Assembly (NCBI RefSeq): GCF_000961095.1
Contig: NZ_CP011058.1
Span: 5,472,001-5,536,000 of the forward strand
DNA length: 64,000 bases
From: Paenibacillus beijingensis
GTDB taxonomy: Bacteria > Bacillota > Bacilli > Paenibacillales > Paenibacillaceae
Direction of reading: 5' to 3'
The stretch's first letter is position 1. Every line of letters begins with the position of its first letter. The translations under genes and the position numbers were made by a program. The notes below the pieces were generated by a model. That model saw nothing but the letters and a program-made list of their open reading frames with translations. It was not told where the DNA came from and made no database searches. Below are positions 34,511 to 42,979 of the stretch, one piece after another.

Positions 34511-35108
34511 TTGTCACTTTGTCCCTCCGGTAGCGGATAATAAGTCCCATCACACTGTCCACCACAAAATGCGCGGCAATCGGCGCCCAAAGCGTTCCGG
34601 TATGAATATAGATGAAGCCGAGTCCGTAACTGATCGAAAACACCAATCCGGTCGGAATCCAATGTTTAAGGTAACGGACATGAATTGCAGCAAACAGGAT
34701 GCTCGTCCAGTATGGGCCGAACGCATGCTGAATGGCGCCGCGAAACAAAATTTCTTCGCAAACGGACACGATGAAGGACAATACCAATATATGCCACAGC
34801 GGGCGTTTGCGGAAAATCCGTTCGTTTACGCCTCCGTCATCCGTCGCTTCCTCCGGCACCCAGCGCGATATAAGAAGGTCGACGGCAATGACAAGAACTG
34901 AAAGTCCCAATCCCCAGACAAGAAAGGTAAAATCAACGGGAAACTTTACTATCGAGACCGGATTGCGGCGCTGTAAAAAAATCCAGATCAAACCGATAAT
35001 TAAAGTGATAGCCTGCGTCGCATATAAATTGATAAGCAGCATCCGGTCGTTGATCTCGTCAACGGACACTTTGCGCACACGGATGTTGCGGAGGTCGAAT
35101 TTTTTCAT
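34503..35108 (-). CDS. CPBP-family intramembrane protease (YpbD position)
   Basis: Predicted CAAX-prenyl-protease-like membrane protein. The three family motifs are visible: SVCEEILFRGAIQ (EExxxR), FAAIHVRYL (FxxxH) and PIAAHFVVDSV (HxxxD/N). 201 residues, five or six helices, with a basic cytoplasmic start. First gene of a unit with the small membrane protein and the phosphoesterase, corresponding to B. subtilis ypbD-ypbG. Confidence 0.85.
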   Translation of the reverse strand: MKKFDLRNIRVRKVSVDEINDRMLLINLYATQAITLIIGLIWIFLQRRNPVSIVKFPVDFTFLVWGLGLSVLVIAVDLLISRWVPEEATDDGGVNERIFRKRPLWHILVLSFIVSVCEEILFRGAIQHAFGPYWTSILFAAIHVRYLKHWIPTGLVFSISYGLGFIYIHTGTLWAPIAAHFVVDSVMGLIIRYRRDKVTNE

Positions 35109-35213
35109 AGTTTCCCGCCTGTCAATAAAGGTTTGGATTCCCTTTTTACATCTTCTGACCTAATCTTAGGCCACATCAAAATGACATACTTCGTCCCAAA
35201 GAAGGAGATTCTT

Positions 35214-36125
35214 ATGCAGAAACGTTTGACCCGCTACGAAATGCTGTTCACACTCGGATTTCTGTTTATGCTCGTTTGTGTTGTCGCCGCATTCTTTTTC
35301 GGCGTTCAAGTCGGTACCGCCAAAGTCGAAAACCGGGCCGAAATGAACCCGCTCGGAGCCGCTTCCCCCGCCAAGCCGTTCGCGTATCAGCAGCAGGATT
35401 TGGTCTCTTTTTATCATACCGTATATTTGCCGTTCCGTGAATTTCAGAGCGTATGGATAGACTCGCTTGACAAGCTGGAATCCGGACAGCTCGCTTCCTC
35501 TTCCTCGGTGCTGAAGGAACTCGGACAATTGGCCCGCCGCAAAGGGTTGGAAACGGAGGCCGCCCAAGTTTCCGCCGCATCGCCGCTTCTGGTGCAAGCG
35601 CGCTCGGAATACAGCCGCAGCTTGTCGCTTATCGCGGAGGCTGCCGACAACTTGCGGAAATCCGCCGGTCAGTCATCGTTATTGAAAAGCATCGAAGCCG
35701 ATTCCGACGTAGCCGAAGCGAAACGTCTGGCGCTGCTCGCCCAGCGCGACTTTTATGCCGCAATGGAAAAATGGGGCTCGTCCGTCGACCCGAAAATTCC
35801 GGGCGATTATAAACAGCCGGCCGTCCTGGAGCTGTCCAAGTGGAAAAGCCTGCCGCTCACCGTCAAAAACAAGCTGATCGCCGAGCTGCTTTTGAACCGG
35901 GGCAAGTGGACAACCTATATGCCGCATGATTTGACCAGCCGGATCGACCAGCTCGTCCGTTCGGGCGAAGCGGGCAAGCTGAAAATGCAGTCCATGAACG
36001 CCGCAGCCAGCCTGCTGATCGGCACCGATGCCGTCCGCAGCGGCGATTTCCTTGCCGGTAAAGCGAAGCTTTATGCAAACGAAACGTTGCCGCAGCTGCC
36101 GTTTTTCATTCCCGTCGTCAACTGA
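35214..36125 (+). CDS. Membrane-anchored protein of unknown function
   Basis: A 303-residue product with a basic start and one strong hydrophobic helix (about 10-33, LFTLGFLFMLVCVVAAFFFG). The rest is probably outside: mostly helical, with VSFYHTVYLPFREFQSVWID, AEAKRLALLAQRDFYAAMEK and a C-terminus ending LPFFIPVVN. No recognised domain. AAGGAGATTCTT before the ATG at 35214 fixes the start. Plus strand between the minus-strand CPBP and rhodanese genes. Confidence 0.7.
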   Translation: MQKRLTRYEMLFTLGFLFMLVCVVAAFFFGVQVGTAKVENRAEMNPLGAASPAKPFAYQQQDLVSFYHTVYLPFREFQSVWIDSLDKLESGQLASSSSVLKELGQLARRKGLETEAAQVSAASPLLVQARSEYSRSLSLIAEAADNLRKSAGQSSLLKSIEADSDVAEAKRLALLAQRDFYAAMEKWGSSVDPKIPGDYKQPAVLELSKWKSLPLTVKNKLIAELLLNRGKWTTYMPHDLTSRIDQLVRSGEAGKLKMQSMNAAASLLIGTDAVRSGDFLAGKAKLYANETLPQLPFFIPVVN

Positions 36126-36162
36126 CGGGAGGCGCGGCCGTTCACCTTCGCCGCTTTCGTTC

Positions 36163-36489
36163 TTAATCGTATTGAAATCCTTGCAGATGGGCTACGGCGG
36201 CCATACCGCCTTCGACATTATACAGCTTGTCGTAGCCTTGCCCGCTTAAATAACGGCATACCGCTTCGCTGCGGACGCCGTGTGCGCAAATAATATATAG
36301 CGATTTATTGTCATCAAGGTCTCCAAGGCAATGCGGAACCGTATTCATCGGTATCAGCTTCGTTCCTTCGAGATGGTAATAGTCCCATTCTTCAGCTTCT
36401 CTGACGTCGATGATTTGGTCGGCTGTAATTTCGCCGGCCGAAAGCTGAGAGAGCAAATTTTCCGCAAAAACGGATTTCCAACGTTCCAT
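36163..36489 (-). CDS. Rhodanese-like sulfurtransferase
   Basis: Single rhodanese domain of 108 residues with IIDVREAEEWDYYHLEG and the active-site loop IICAHGVRSEAV, where Cys is followed by the AHGxRS loop. Probably carries persulfide sulfur. N-terminal 25 residues are a helical extension. It ends near the convergent unknown membrane gene and is divergent from serA. Confidence 0.85.
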   Translation of the reverse strand: MERWKSVFAENLLSQLSAGEITADQIIDVREAEEWDYYHLEGTKLIPMNTVPHCLGDLDDNKSLYIICAHGVRSEAVCRYLSGQGYDKLYNVEGGMAAVAHLQGFQYD

Positions 36490-36560
36490 TTCCAGTCTCC
36501 CCCTACTTAAAGCAATGCTTGAATCATAACGAAAATTTCACATTTCATCAAGTTTTGACA

Positions 36561-36590
36561 TTGCAATGTGACCTTGCCTTGCTATAGAAT
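36561..36590 (+). promoter_or_regulatory. Candidate serA promoter
   Basis: TTGCAA, an 18-base spacer and TAGAAT. A TTGACA at 36555-36560 lies directly upstream but its spacing to the -10 is too long. Either way the transcript would begin near 36597, about 195 bases before the ATG. Confidence 0.45.
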
Positions 36591-36596
36591 AGAGAA

Positions 36597-36751
36597 CGTT
36601 AAGTTAGGAACGGCCAGTTACACCTTTTCGCGCCTGCCAACGGCGCAAGTACCTATCGATTTCAGCACAATGTTTAACGCTTAATACCGTTGTTGTCAGT
36701 TAAGGAACTCTCGTCTCCCATTGCACGATGGTGCCGGGAACGGGGTTTTTT
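36597..36751 (+). promoter_or_regulatory. Structured serA leader with intrinsic terminator
   Basis: Within the leader, CGTTAA (36597) can pair with TTAACG (36674), enclosing a GCGCC/GGCGC hairpin (36630-36646). CTTAA/TTAAG (36680-36704) forms a second hairpin. A terminator follows at 36710-36751: CTCGT-c-TCCC-att-GCAC-gatg-GTGC-c-GGGA-ACGGG, then TTTTTT. The layout is that of an attenuator or riboswitch. The T-box consensus is not properly placed. Confidence 0.6.
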
Positions 36752-36790
36752 GCTTCTCATATCCAACTATCACTAGGAGGCAAATCAACT

Positions 36791-38383
36791 ATGTTTAAAG
36801 TGTTAGTGTCCGATCCGATCAGCGACATGGGAATCCAGCAGCTTATGGATGCACCAGACGTCGCAGTGGATAAAAAAACCGGACTAAGCGAGGACGAGCT
36901 GGTCGCCATTATCGGTGAATACGACGCGCTTCTCGTACGCAGCCAAACCCGTGTGACGGCCCGTATTATGGAAGCCGCCAAATCGCTCAAAGTCGTCGGC
37001 CGGGCCGGCGTCGGCGTTGACAACATCGACTTGCAGGCAGCCACCCAGCGCGGCATTATTGTAATCAATGCGCCGGACGGCAATACGATCACCACGTGCG
37101 AGCATACGTTTGCGATGATGATGGCGCTCGCCCGCCACATCCCGCAAGCTTACGCGAAGACGGTTGGAGGAACATGGGACCGCAAGTCTTTCCTCGGCGT
37201 CGAGCTTCGCAACAAGGTGCTGGGCGTTCTCGGCATGGGCCGTATCGGCAGCGAAGTGGCCAAGCGCGCCAAAGCTTTCGGAATGGAAATTTTGGGCTAT
37301 GATCCGTTTCTTACGGAAGAAAAAGCGGCCAAGCTCGGTATTAAGCTTGCGTCTGTCGATGAGATCGTACGGAATGCCGATTTCATGACCGTGCATACGC
37401 CGCTGACGCCTGAAACCCGCCATATGATTGGACCGGATCAATTTGCCGTCATGAAGAAAGGAATGCGCATCGTAAACTGCGCGCGCGGCGGAATTATCGA
37501 CGAGCAGGCGCTTGTACAGGCGGTCAATGAAGGAATCGTGGCCGGAGCCGCATTCGACGTATTCGAATCGGAGCCGCCGGCACCGGATCATCCTTTCCTG
37601 TCCAATCCGAAAATCATCGTAACGCCTCACCTCGGCGCCTCTACTGTGGAAGCCCAGGAAAACGTTGCAATCGATGTGTCGGAGCAGGTGCTTCACATTT
37701 TGCGCAACGAGCCGTTCCAGAATGCGGTCAATATGCCGCCGATTCCGGCAAACGTCATGACGAAGCTGCAGCCTTACTTCGAGCTCGGCGAGAAGCTGGG
37801 TTCCTTTATCACTCAGCTTTTGAACGGTGCCGTGGAAGAAATCAACATCAGCTTCTCCGGCGAGCTGGCTGAAGTCGACACGCAGCCGCTCACGCGTTAT
37901 ATTGCCAAAGGCATCTTCGGTCACCATCTCGGAGCGGATCAGGTTAACATTATCAACTCCCTGCATCTGGCCAAAGAGCGCGGCGTTAATATCGTAACGA
38001 GTCAGTCACAGACGGCCAAAGACTTCACCAACCTGATCACCGTCTCGCTGCGGGCGAAAAACGAAACGCGCCTTGTCGCCGGAACGCTGCTGACAGGATA
38101 CGGTCCGCGTATCGTCCAGATCGACCGCTTCACGGTGGACGTACCTCCGGTCGGCCATCTCGTGCTCATCTCGCACAACGACAAGCCGGGCATCATCGGA
38201 CGGATCGGAACGCTGTTCGGATCCAAGGAAGTCAACATTGCGACGATGCAGGTCGGACGTCAAATCGAAGGCGGCGCAGCCATTATGGTGCTGTCCGTAG
38301 ACAAAGGCGTGCCAAAGGAGCTGCTGTCGGAGATGCTGGAGCTGCCGGATCTGAACAAAGCGAAAGAAATTATTTTGAGCTAA
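36791..38383 (+). CDS. serA: D-3-phosphoglycerate dehydrogenase
   Basis: First step of serine synthesis. The 530-residue product is the long form: NAD-binding domain with GVGVDNIDLQAATQRGI, VLGMGRIGSEVAKRAKAFGM and the ARGGIIDEQAL segment; then an intervening domain (GAVEEINISFSGELAE...) and a C-terminal ACT domain (LISHNDKPGIIGRIGTLFGS, NIATMQVGRQIEGG), which usually binds serine for feedback. AGGAGG is ten bases before the ATG at 36791. Monocistronic with a strong terminator and a long leader. Confidence 0.97.
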   Translation: MFKVLVSDPISDMGIQQLMDAPDVAVDKKTGLSEDELVAIIGEYDALLVRSQTRVTARIMEAAKSLKVVGRAGVGVDNIDLQAATQRGIIVINAPDGNTITTCEHTFAMMMALARHIPQAYAKTVGGTWDRKSFLGVELRNKVLGVLGMGRIGSEVAKRAKAFGMEILGYDPFLTEEKAAKLGIKLASVDEIVRNADFMTVHTPLTPETRHMIGPDQFAVMKKGMRIVNCARGGIIDEQALVQAVNEGIVAGAAFDVFESEPPAPDHPFLSNPKIIVTPHLGASTVEAQENVAIDVSEQVLHILRNEPFQNAVNMPPIPANVMTKLQPYFELGEKLGSFITQLLNGAVEEINISFSGELAEVDTQPLTRYIAKGIFGHHLGADQVNIINSLHLAKERGVNIVTSQSQTAKDFTNLITVSLRAKNETRLVAGTLLTGYGPRIVQIDRFTVDVPPVGHLVLISHNDKPGIIGRIGTLFGSKEVNIATMQVGRQIEGGAAIMVLSVDKGVPKELLSEMLELPDLNKAKEIILS

Positions 38384-38406
38384 CGCCGGATAGCCGGTAT
38401 ACGACA

Positions 38407-38441
38407 AAGACGCCGTTCATCAGACGAACGGCGTCTTTTTT
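38407..38441 (+). terminator. Intrinsic terminator after serA
   Basis: AAGACGCCGTTC, seven-base loop, GAACGGCGTCTT then TTTT. A 12-bp perfect stem. It may also stop the convergent VOC transcript. Confidence 0.92.
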
Positions 38442-38476
38442 GCGCTGTTGGACCAATACTTGCCCGGCGGCAATTG

Positions 38477-38881
38477 TCATCGAATCGCTTCGATTACCTC
38501 GTCAAATTTTTTTTGCCGGTCAACGAGTTGCGAAAAGGTAAGCATGTAGCCGTCCGGATCGCGCACGACAAATTCTTTTGCATTCCAAGGACGGATTACT
38601 GGTTGTTCAATAATGTCCGCCCCCGCGCTCAGCGCCTTCATGGCAATGGCGTCAACGTCTTCCGCCGCGAAATTGACAACGATACCCAAACCTTTTGCTT
38701 CATTTATTTCGTTAGCGGCCACCAGCATTAAATCATGATACTTCGCTCCCCGCAAATGAGCCATTCCCGTCATTTGAAACACCGCTTCAAAGTCCCATGC
38801 TTCCTTGTACCATTTTACAGCGTGATCCAGATCCCTTACCTGCAGTTTGACAAACATTGGCATCGGATAAAATTCCGTCAT
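38477..38881 (-). CDS. VOC family (glyoxalase/bleomycin-resistance-like) protein
   Basis: A 134-residue betaalphabetabetabeta-repeat protein: FVKLQVRDLDHAVKWYKEAW at the N-terminus and VVRDPDGYMLTFSQ at the C-terminus are typical VOC elements; metal ligands cannot be assigned with confidence. Substrate unknown. The ATG at 38881 has GGAGG six bases upstream; the preceding in-frame ATG abuts that site. It lies downstream of, and convergent to, serA. Confidence 0.8.
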   Translation of the reverse strand: MTEFYPMPMFVKLQVRDLDHAVKWYKEAWDFEAVFQMTGMAHLRGAKYHDLMLVAANEINEAKGLGIVVNFAAEDVDAIAMKALSAGADIIEQPVIRPWNAKEFVVRDPDGYMLTFSQLVDRQKKFDEVIEAIR

Positions 38882-39566
38882 CGTCATCCTCCTCGTATTG
38901 ATATTGACATCGCTGAAGACAATGATGATTGTATAGGATCACGCGACGTGAGACTCAAGTCATGTTTATAGTTATGCTACGCTTCACCGCACGCTGGGAG
39001 CTCGCACAAATGGAAATGCGTCTGGGAAGGAAACGCCGGAATACCCGCTTGTTAAATGGCTTACGGACAGAGAATTCGCTATTTCATGGAAATGACGCGA
39101 ATTTATTATGCAACCGAACCGAGGGGCACATATTCATCGCTTGACCGTATTTGGCCAGTTTATCTGCCCCATAACGGTTCTGGAGAGTGAACGGACACAT
39201 GCAGAGAATGTATATGATTTTTCGGATACATATACAGAATCAGGGTTCAAGTCACGTTTTGTATATGAACTTTCGAATAGAATCGACTGATTCGGTGTGT
39301 GTCCCGCTCATTATGTATGATTTTTCGCATACATTTTGTGGTCTCCCGCAGATTTTCGAAGTTATGAACAGTTAATCGACAGGCTCCTGGAGTCCGATTC
39401 CTTTTGAGAAATGGTCATTTTTCGTTAATTAACGGCGGTGAGGTCCGCTTAGGTCCGCTTAAGATTCGCTTGTATGGATCGCTTCTACACTTCTACTTAT
39501 GAACGTGCCTCATGAGATTCCATCTTTCTGATACGGCTTCTCTTTTGCACAGATACATGATCTTGA
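38882..39566. other. Intergenic accessory interval, no convincing gene
   Basis: About 685 bases without a believable coding frame; an open frame at 38929-39144 on the plus strand lacks a ribosome site and family features. Base composition turns AT-rich in places. It holds the degenerate TGTATATGATTTTTCG repeats and a 10-base tandem duplication (AGGTCCGCTT at 39441 and 39451). Confidence 0.6.
39209..39334. repeat. Three degenerate hairpin-forming repeats
   Basis: Copies at 39209-39235, 39260-39280 and 39314-39334 share the pattern TGTATATGA-TTTTTCG-xATAC, about 52-54 bases apart. The first and third are inverted repeats in themselves (GTATATG...CATATAC and GTATG...CATAC). Function unknown. 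Confidence 0.6.
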
Positions 39567-40139
39567 TTACCATCCCATCCGTTCTTTAAGAGAAACGATT
39601 TGCGCGATATGATGCCGGCCGTGCCAGGCATATCTTTGGGTTGCAACATTAAGACTCATTACGCCGTGAGTGAGGCTCGTGAATGTCCTTTTGAAGTCTG
39701 AGGAGTGTAAGGAACGAAGTAAATCCGCAAACCGAATGTGGAGCGATTCCAGGAGAACCAGCGAAGTTTCAACAGGTGTCCTGTAATCACTCCGTTCGGC
39801 CCACAAATCTTCCCGGTAAGACCCGGCAAGCGGGCTATCCTCAGTCAGTCCTCTCTTGAACCGAATATAGGCATTCATATCGTTATCTGCCATATGGTGG
39901 ACGACCTGCAGCACTGTCCAGCCGCCGGGACGATAGGGTGTAAGCAGCTGCTCCATCGTTAAGTTTTGTACCGCCAGACGGAGAATGCTTGGTATTTCTT
40001 TAATTTCCTCAATACATCTGCTTCGTTGCTCTGCAGTCGGACTGTCGATCGGTTCGAAATGCCCGATCGGATAACGATAATGGTCTATTGGCTCACCCCT
40101 AATCCGTTCATTTTGACTGTACAAAAATTCGAGAATCAT
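39567..40139 (-). CDS. YfiT-like DinB-superfamily protein
   Basis: Putative metal-dependent hydrolase or bacillithiol transferase. Residues YPIGHFEPIDSPTAEQRSRC, PYRPGGWTVLQVVHHMADND and the C-terminal RYAWHGRHHIAQIVSLKERM are close to B. subtilis YfiT, whose three histidines bind metal; all three (one in VVHHMAD, two in WHGRHH) are kept. The ATG at 40139 was chosen with AAAGG ten bases upstream, giving 190 residues; the longer frame adds 39 residues absent from the family. Located in the accessory interval between serA and resE. Confidence 0.82.
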   Translation of the reverse strand: MILEFLYSQNERIRGEPIDHYRYPIGHFEPIDSPTAEQRSRCIEEIKEIPSILRLAVQNLTMEQLLTPYRPGGWTVLQVVHHMADNDMNAYIRFKRGLTEDSPLAGSYREDLWAERSDYRTPVETSLVLLESLHIRFADLLRSLHSSDFKRTFTSLTHGVMSLNVATQRYAWHGRHHIAQIVSLKERMGW

Positions 40140-40797
40140 CGGTGTCTTTCCTTTCTGCGGGTTCGGAGAATGCCCGAGCAGAGGGCGATTAAACGTCCCA
40201 GAGTATGTATTCAGCGGAATAGACCGAAATAAAAAAATTTCATTTGTTGTTCGCATCGAATTGCCTTCTTTACTGCTTCAGGAATCTCCAGTTGTAGCTT
40301 CACAACACAACGCTTTTTCATGTCTCCTGCTTCTCGAAGCTCTCATCCCTCCCCGATTTATTTCGACGTAAAGCGGAGATCAGCGATTCCGCATGTTTTA
40401 GGCCCAGTTCGACTAAACCCGGTTCGATTCGTTCCGGCTGAGGATTCGATGGATGTCTGGTTATTTCCTAACGGCTGCCATTGCCGCTAATTTGATGAAA
40501 ATGACCCCTTTGAAATTCTAACGGAGATGAGCGCAGCTATTGGCTGCAAGAATAGCCCTTTTTAGGCGGAAACCATCAAATAAGGTCTCTCACAACCGCT
40601 ACATTTTGCAAAAGGGCATTTTGAGCCCAATAAGGTCTTTGCGAGCCGTTAGCTCTCGAAGGTCGAGGAGCGCAATTCCCTCTCGAGGTGCGACGGCTGA
40701 ATCTGCGACCCCATCGCTGCCAGCAATGCGCTCTATCCACACTTCTTAGAATTCGCAAAATTTCCTAATTAACAAAAAACGCCCGGCAAACCGGGCG
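40140..40797. other. Intergenic interval with ~50-base imperfect direct repeats
   Basis: No believable gene. AATAAGGTCTCTCACAACCG (40579) recurs as AATAAGGTCTTTGCGAGCCG (40629), exactly 50 bases on, within longer imperfect units that also include AATAGCCCTTTTTAGGCGG (40550). Short genus-specific intergenic repeats of this kind are a plausible explanation; no transposase is seen. Confidence 0.55.
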
Positions 40798-40799
40798 TT
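40774..40799 (-). terminator. Intrinsic terminator after resE
   Basis: Minus strand ACGCCCGG-TTTG-CCGGGCGT followed by TTTTT, overlapping the resE stop codon. It closes the res operon. Confidence 0.92.
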
Positions 40800-42240
40800 A
40801 AGACAGCAGGCGTTCGTCTTCGATTGGGAGCAGCAGCGTGAACGTCGTGCCGACACCGAGCGTGCTTTCCGCTTCAATGCGGCCATGATGCGCCTCTACG
40901 ATATTTTTGACGATGGCAAGACCGAGTCCGGTCCCGCCGGATGCGCCGCGTTTGCGCGCCTTGTCCGCCTTATAGAACCGTTCGAATACGTACGGCAAAT
41001 CTTCGGCCGGTATACCCTGCCCTTCGTCCTTGACGGCCACCTCGGCAAACGCCGCGCCGTTCACCGTTGTGGGGCGGCACGTTACCGTGATGGCGGATCC
41101 TTCCGTACTATGACGCAGCGCATTGTCCAGCAGATTCGTCATCACCTGCTCCAGCCTGTCCTCCTCGGCCTGGGCGAGTATAACCAGTTCGCCTTCCGGC
41201 TCATAGGCAAGCCGGATACCCCTCTCTCTCGCGTAGACCTGGAACTTGCGGACGCCGCGCCGCAGCAGCTCGTCCAGGTTCACGGCGTGAAATTCAAGCT
41301 CCACATGCCCTGCTTCCATCCGGGCGAGATCGAGCAGGTCTTTGACCAGCCTTCCCATCCGGAGCGATTCGTCGTGAATGACCTGCACCAGCTCGCGCCG
41401 CTCTTCCGGCGAGGCGGCGATATCGTCCAGCAGCGCTTCGCTGTAGCCTTGCAGCATCGAAAGCGGCGTGCGGATTTCATGCGACACGTTCGCGACAAAA
41501 TCCCGCCTGAGCTTCTCGACCTTGAACTCTTCCGTCACATTGCGCATGACGGCAACGGCGCCGCGGACCGTTCCCATTGACTTTAACGGCGCCATGACGA
41601 CGGACCAAACCGCGTTTTGCACGTGAATTTTTTCGCTTAAATCCCTGCCCTCGCGCGTCACTGTCCCGAGCAGCTCGAGCAGCGGCTCCGGCGCCGTTCC
41701 GGGCGCTGCGGAAGCCTCTTCCCCGTTCCAGTCGATCCTCTTCCACTTCTCAATCAGCTGCTCGCCCTGCGGGTTCGCCAGGATGACCTTGCCTTCCGCA
41801 TCGAAAGTGACGACGGAGTCGGCCATTGAGCGGAGAATGCTGGAGAGCTGTTCTTTTTCATGATTGAGGTCCGTGATCATACTGTCGAGCTCGGCTCCCA
41901 TACGGTTAAACGTCCGCGCCAGATCGCCGATTTCATCGCTTGAGCGGATCGGGACTTTCGCCCGGTACTGCCCCTGCGAGATCATGTCGGCCGCCTTCTT
42001 CAAATGCAGCAAAGGCTGCGTAATTTTCGTGGACAGAAAAAAGGCAAACAGCGTCGACAGCAAAAAGCCGATGATGCCGATATAAACGAACAGCACTTTG
42101 ACCCGGTACGGCTCGCTAAAGGCGATGTCGATATATTGCAGCAAAAACATGCCCAAAATGATCAGCACGACCGCCACGAGCAGCATAATCGTAATCCACA
42201 GCTTGCCGACGACGCTTCTCCAGAGCCAGCTCATTTTCAT
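40798..42240 (-). CDS. resE: Sensor histidine kinase ResE
   Basis: Membrane kinase partner of ResD in redox and anaerobic control. Two helices (about 14-37 and 47-70) are joined by only about ten residues. Then HAMP (about 70-122), a PAS-like domain (SMADSVVTFDAEGKVILANP onward), HisKA with VSHEIRTP (phosphorylated His about 254) and the ATPase boxes NLLDNALRHS, DEGQGIP and GTGLGLAIV. 480 residues against roughly 590 in B. subtilis ResE: the large extracytoplasmic domain is missing. Three bases after resD. Confidence 0.93.
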   Translation of the reverse strand: MKMSWLWRSVVGKLWITIMLLVAVVLIILGMFLLQYIDIAFSEPYRVKVLFVYIGIIGFLLSTLFAFFLSTKITQPLLHLKKAADMISQGQYRAKVPIRSSDEIGDLARTFNRMGAELDSMITDLNHEKEQLSSILRSMADSVVTFDAEGKVILANPQGEQLIEKWKRIDWNGEEASAAPGTAPEPLLELLGTVTREGRDLSEKIHVQNAVWSVVMAPLKSMGTVRGAVAVMRNVTEEFKVEKLRRDFVANVSHEIRTPLSMLQGYSEALLDDIAASPEERRELVQVIHDESLRMGRLVKDLLDLARMEAGHVELEFHAVNLDELLRRGVRKFQVYARERGIRLAYEPEGELVILAQAEEDRLEQVMTNLLDNALRHSTEGSAITVTCRPTTVNGAAFAEVAVKDEGQGIPAEDLPYVFERFYKADKARKRGASGGTGLGLAIVKNIVEAHHGRIEAESTLGVGTTFTLLLPIEDERLLS

Positions 42241-42243
42241 CGC

Positions 42244-42960
42244 TTACTTGGGCACTTCCAGCTTATAGCCGACGCCCCAGACGGTCGTAATCATGGAAGC
42301 GGCCTCGGACGATACTTTGTTCAGCTTCTCGCGAAGCCGTTTCACATGCGTGTCAACCGTGCGCAGATCTCCGAAAAACTCGTAGTTCCACACATCCTTC
42401 AGCAGCTCTTCGCGCGAAAAAACTTTATCGGGCGATGTGGCCAGATAATGCAGCAGCTCGTACTCCTTCGGCGTTAAACTGATTTCATGCCCGCTTGCCG
42501 TTACGCGGTGGGCATCGTGCTCAATGACGAGGTGCGGAAACACGATATTGTTGCTCGGGCTCACTTCTTTGGACAAAAACGCGGTTGCGGACGAGCGGCG
42601 CAAAATCGCTTTTACCCGATAGATAATTTCCCGCGGGCTGAACGGCTTGACCACATAGTCGTCCGCTCCGACCTCGAAGCCTTGCACGCGGTTCATCTCC
42701 TCGCCCTTGGCGGTCAGCATCAGAACCGGGGTCGCTTTAATTTGGCGGAGCCGGCTGCACACTTCGATACCGTCGATGCCCGGGAGCATGACGTCGAGCA
42801 GGATCAAATCGTAATCGCGTCCCGAAGCAAGCTGCAGCGCGGTCTCCCCGTCTTCCGCCTCCTCAATTTGATACCCTTCTTTTTCCAGATACATTTTGAG
42901 CAGTCTCCGGATCCGTTCTTCATCGTCGACAACAAGAATCCGGTGAATAAAGTCGTTCAT
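42244..42960 (-). CDS. resD: Response regulator ResD
   Basis: OmpR/PhoB-type regulator of respiration genes. Receiver domain with acidic pocket DDEE, phosphorylated Asp in LILLDVMLPGIDG and Lys in DDYVVKPFSPRE; C-terminal winged helix with SLTPKEYELLHYLATSPDKV and RTVDTHVKRLREKL. 238 residues. Between resC and resE as in Bacillus. Confidence 0.95.
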   Translation of the reverse strand: MNDFIHRILVVDDEERIRRLLKMYLEKEGYQIEEAEDGETALQLASGRDYDLILLDVMLPGIDGIEVCSRLRQIKATPVLMLTAKGEEMNRVQGFEVGADDYVVKPFSPREIIYRVKAILRRSSATAFLSKEVSPSNNIVFPHLVIEHDAHRVTASGHEISLTPKEYELLHYLATSPDKVFSREELLKDVWNYEFFGDLRTVDTHVKRLREKLNKVSSEAASMITTVWGVGYKLEVPK

Positions 42961-42979
42961 TACTTTCTCCTTTCAGGCG

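Noticed and set aside
36726..36740. T-box-like sequence GATGGTGCCGGGAA in the serA leader
   Set aside because: It lies in the 3' arm of the terminator, directly before the T run. In true T-boxes the conserved sequence precedes the terminator hairpin; no specifier stem was recognised.
38929..39144. 71-codon plus-strand frame in the accessory interval
   Set aside because: No ribosome site, odd composition, no family; better seen as non-coding.
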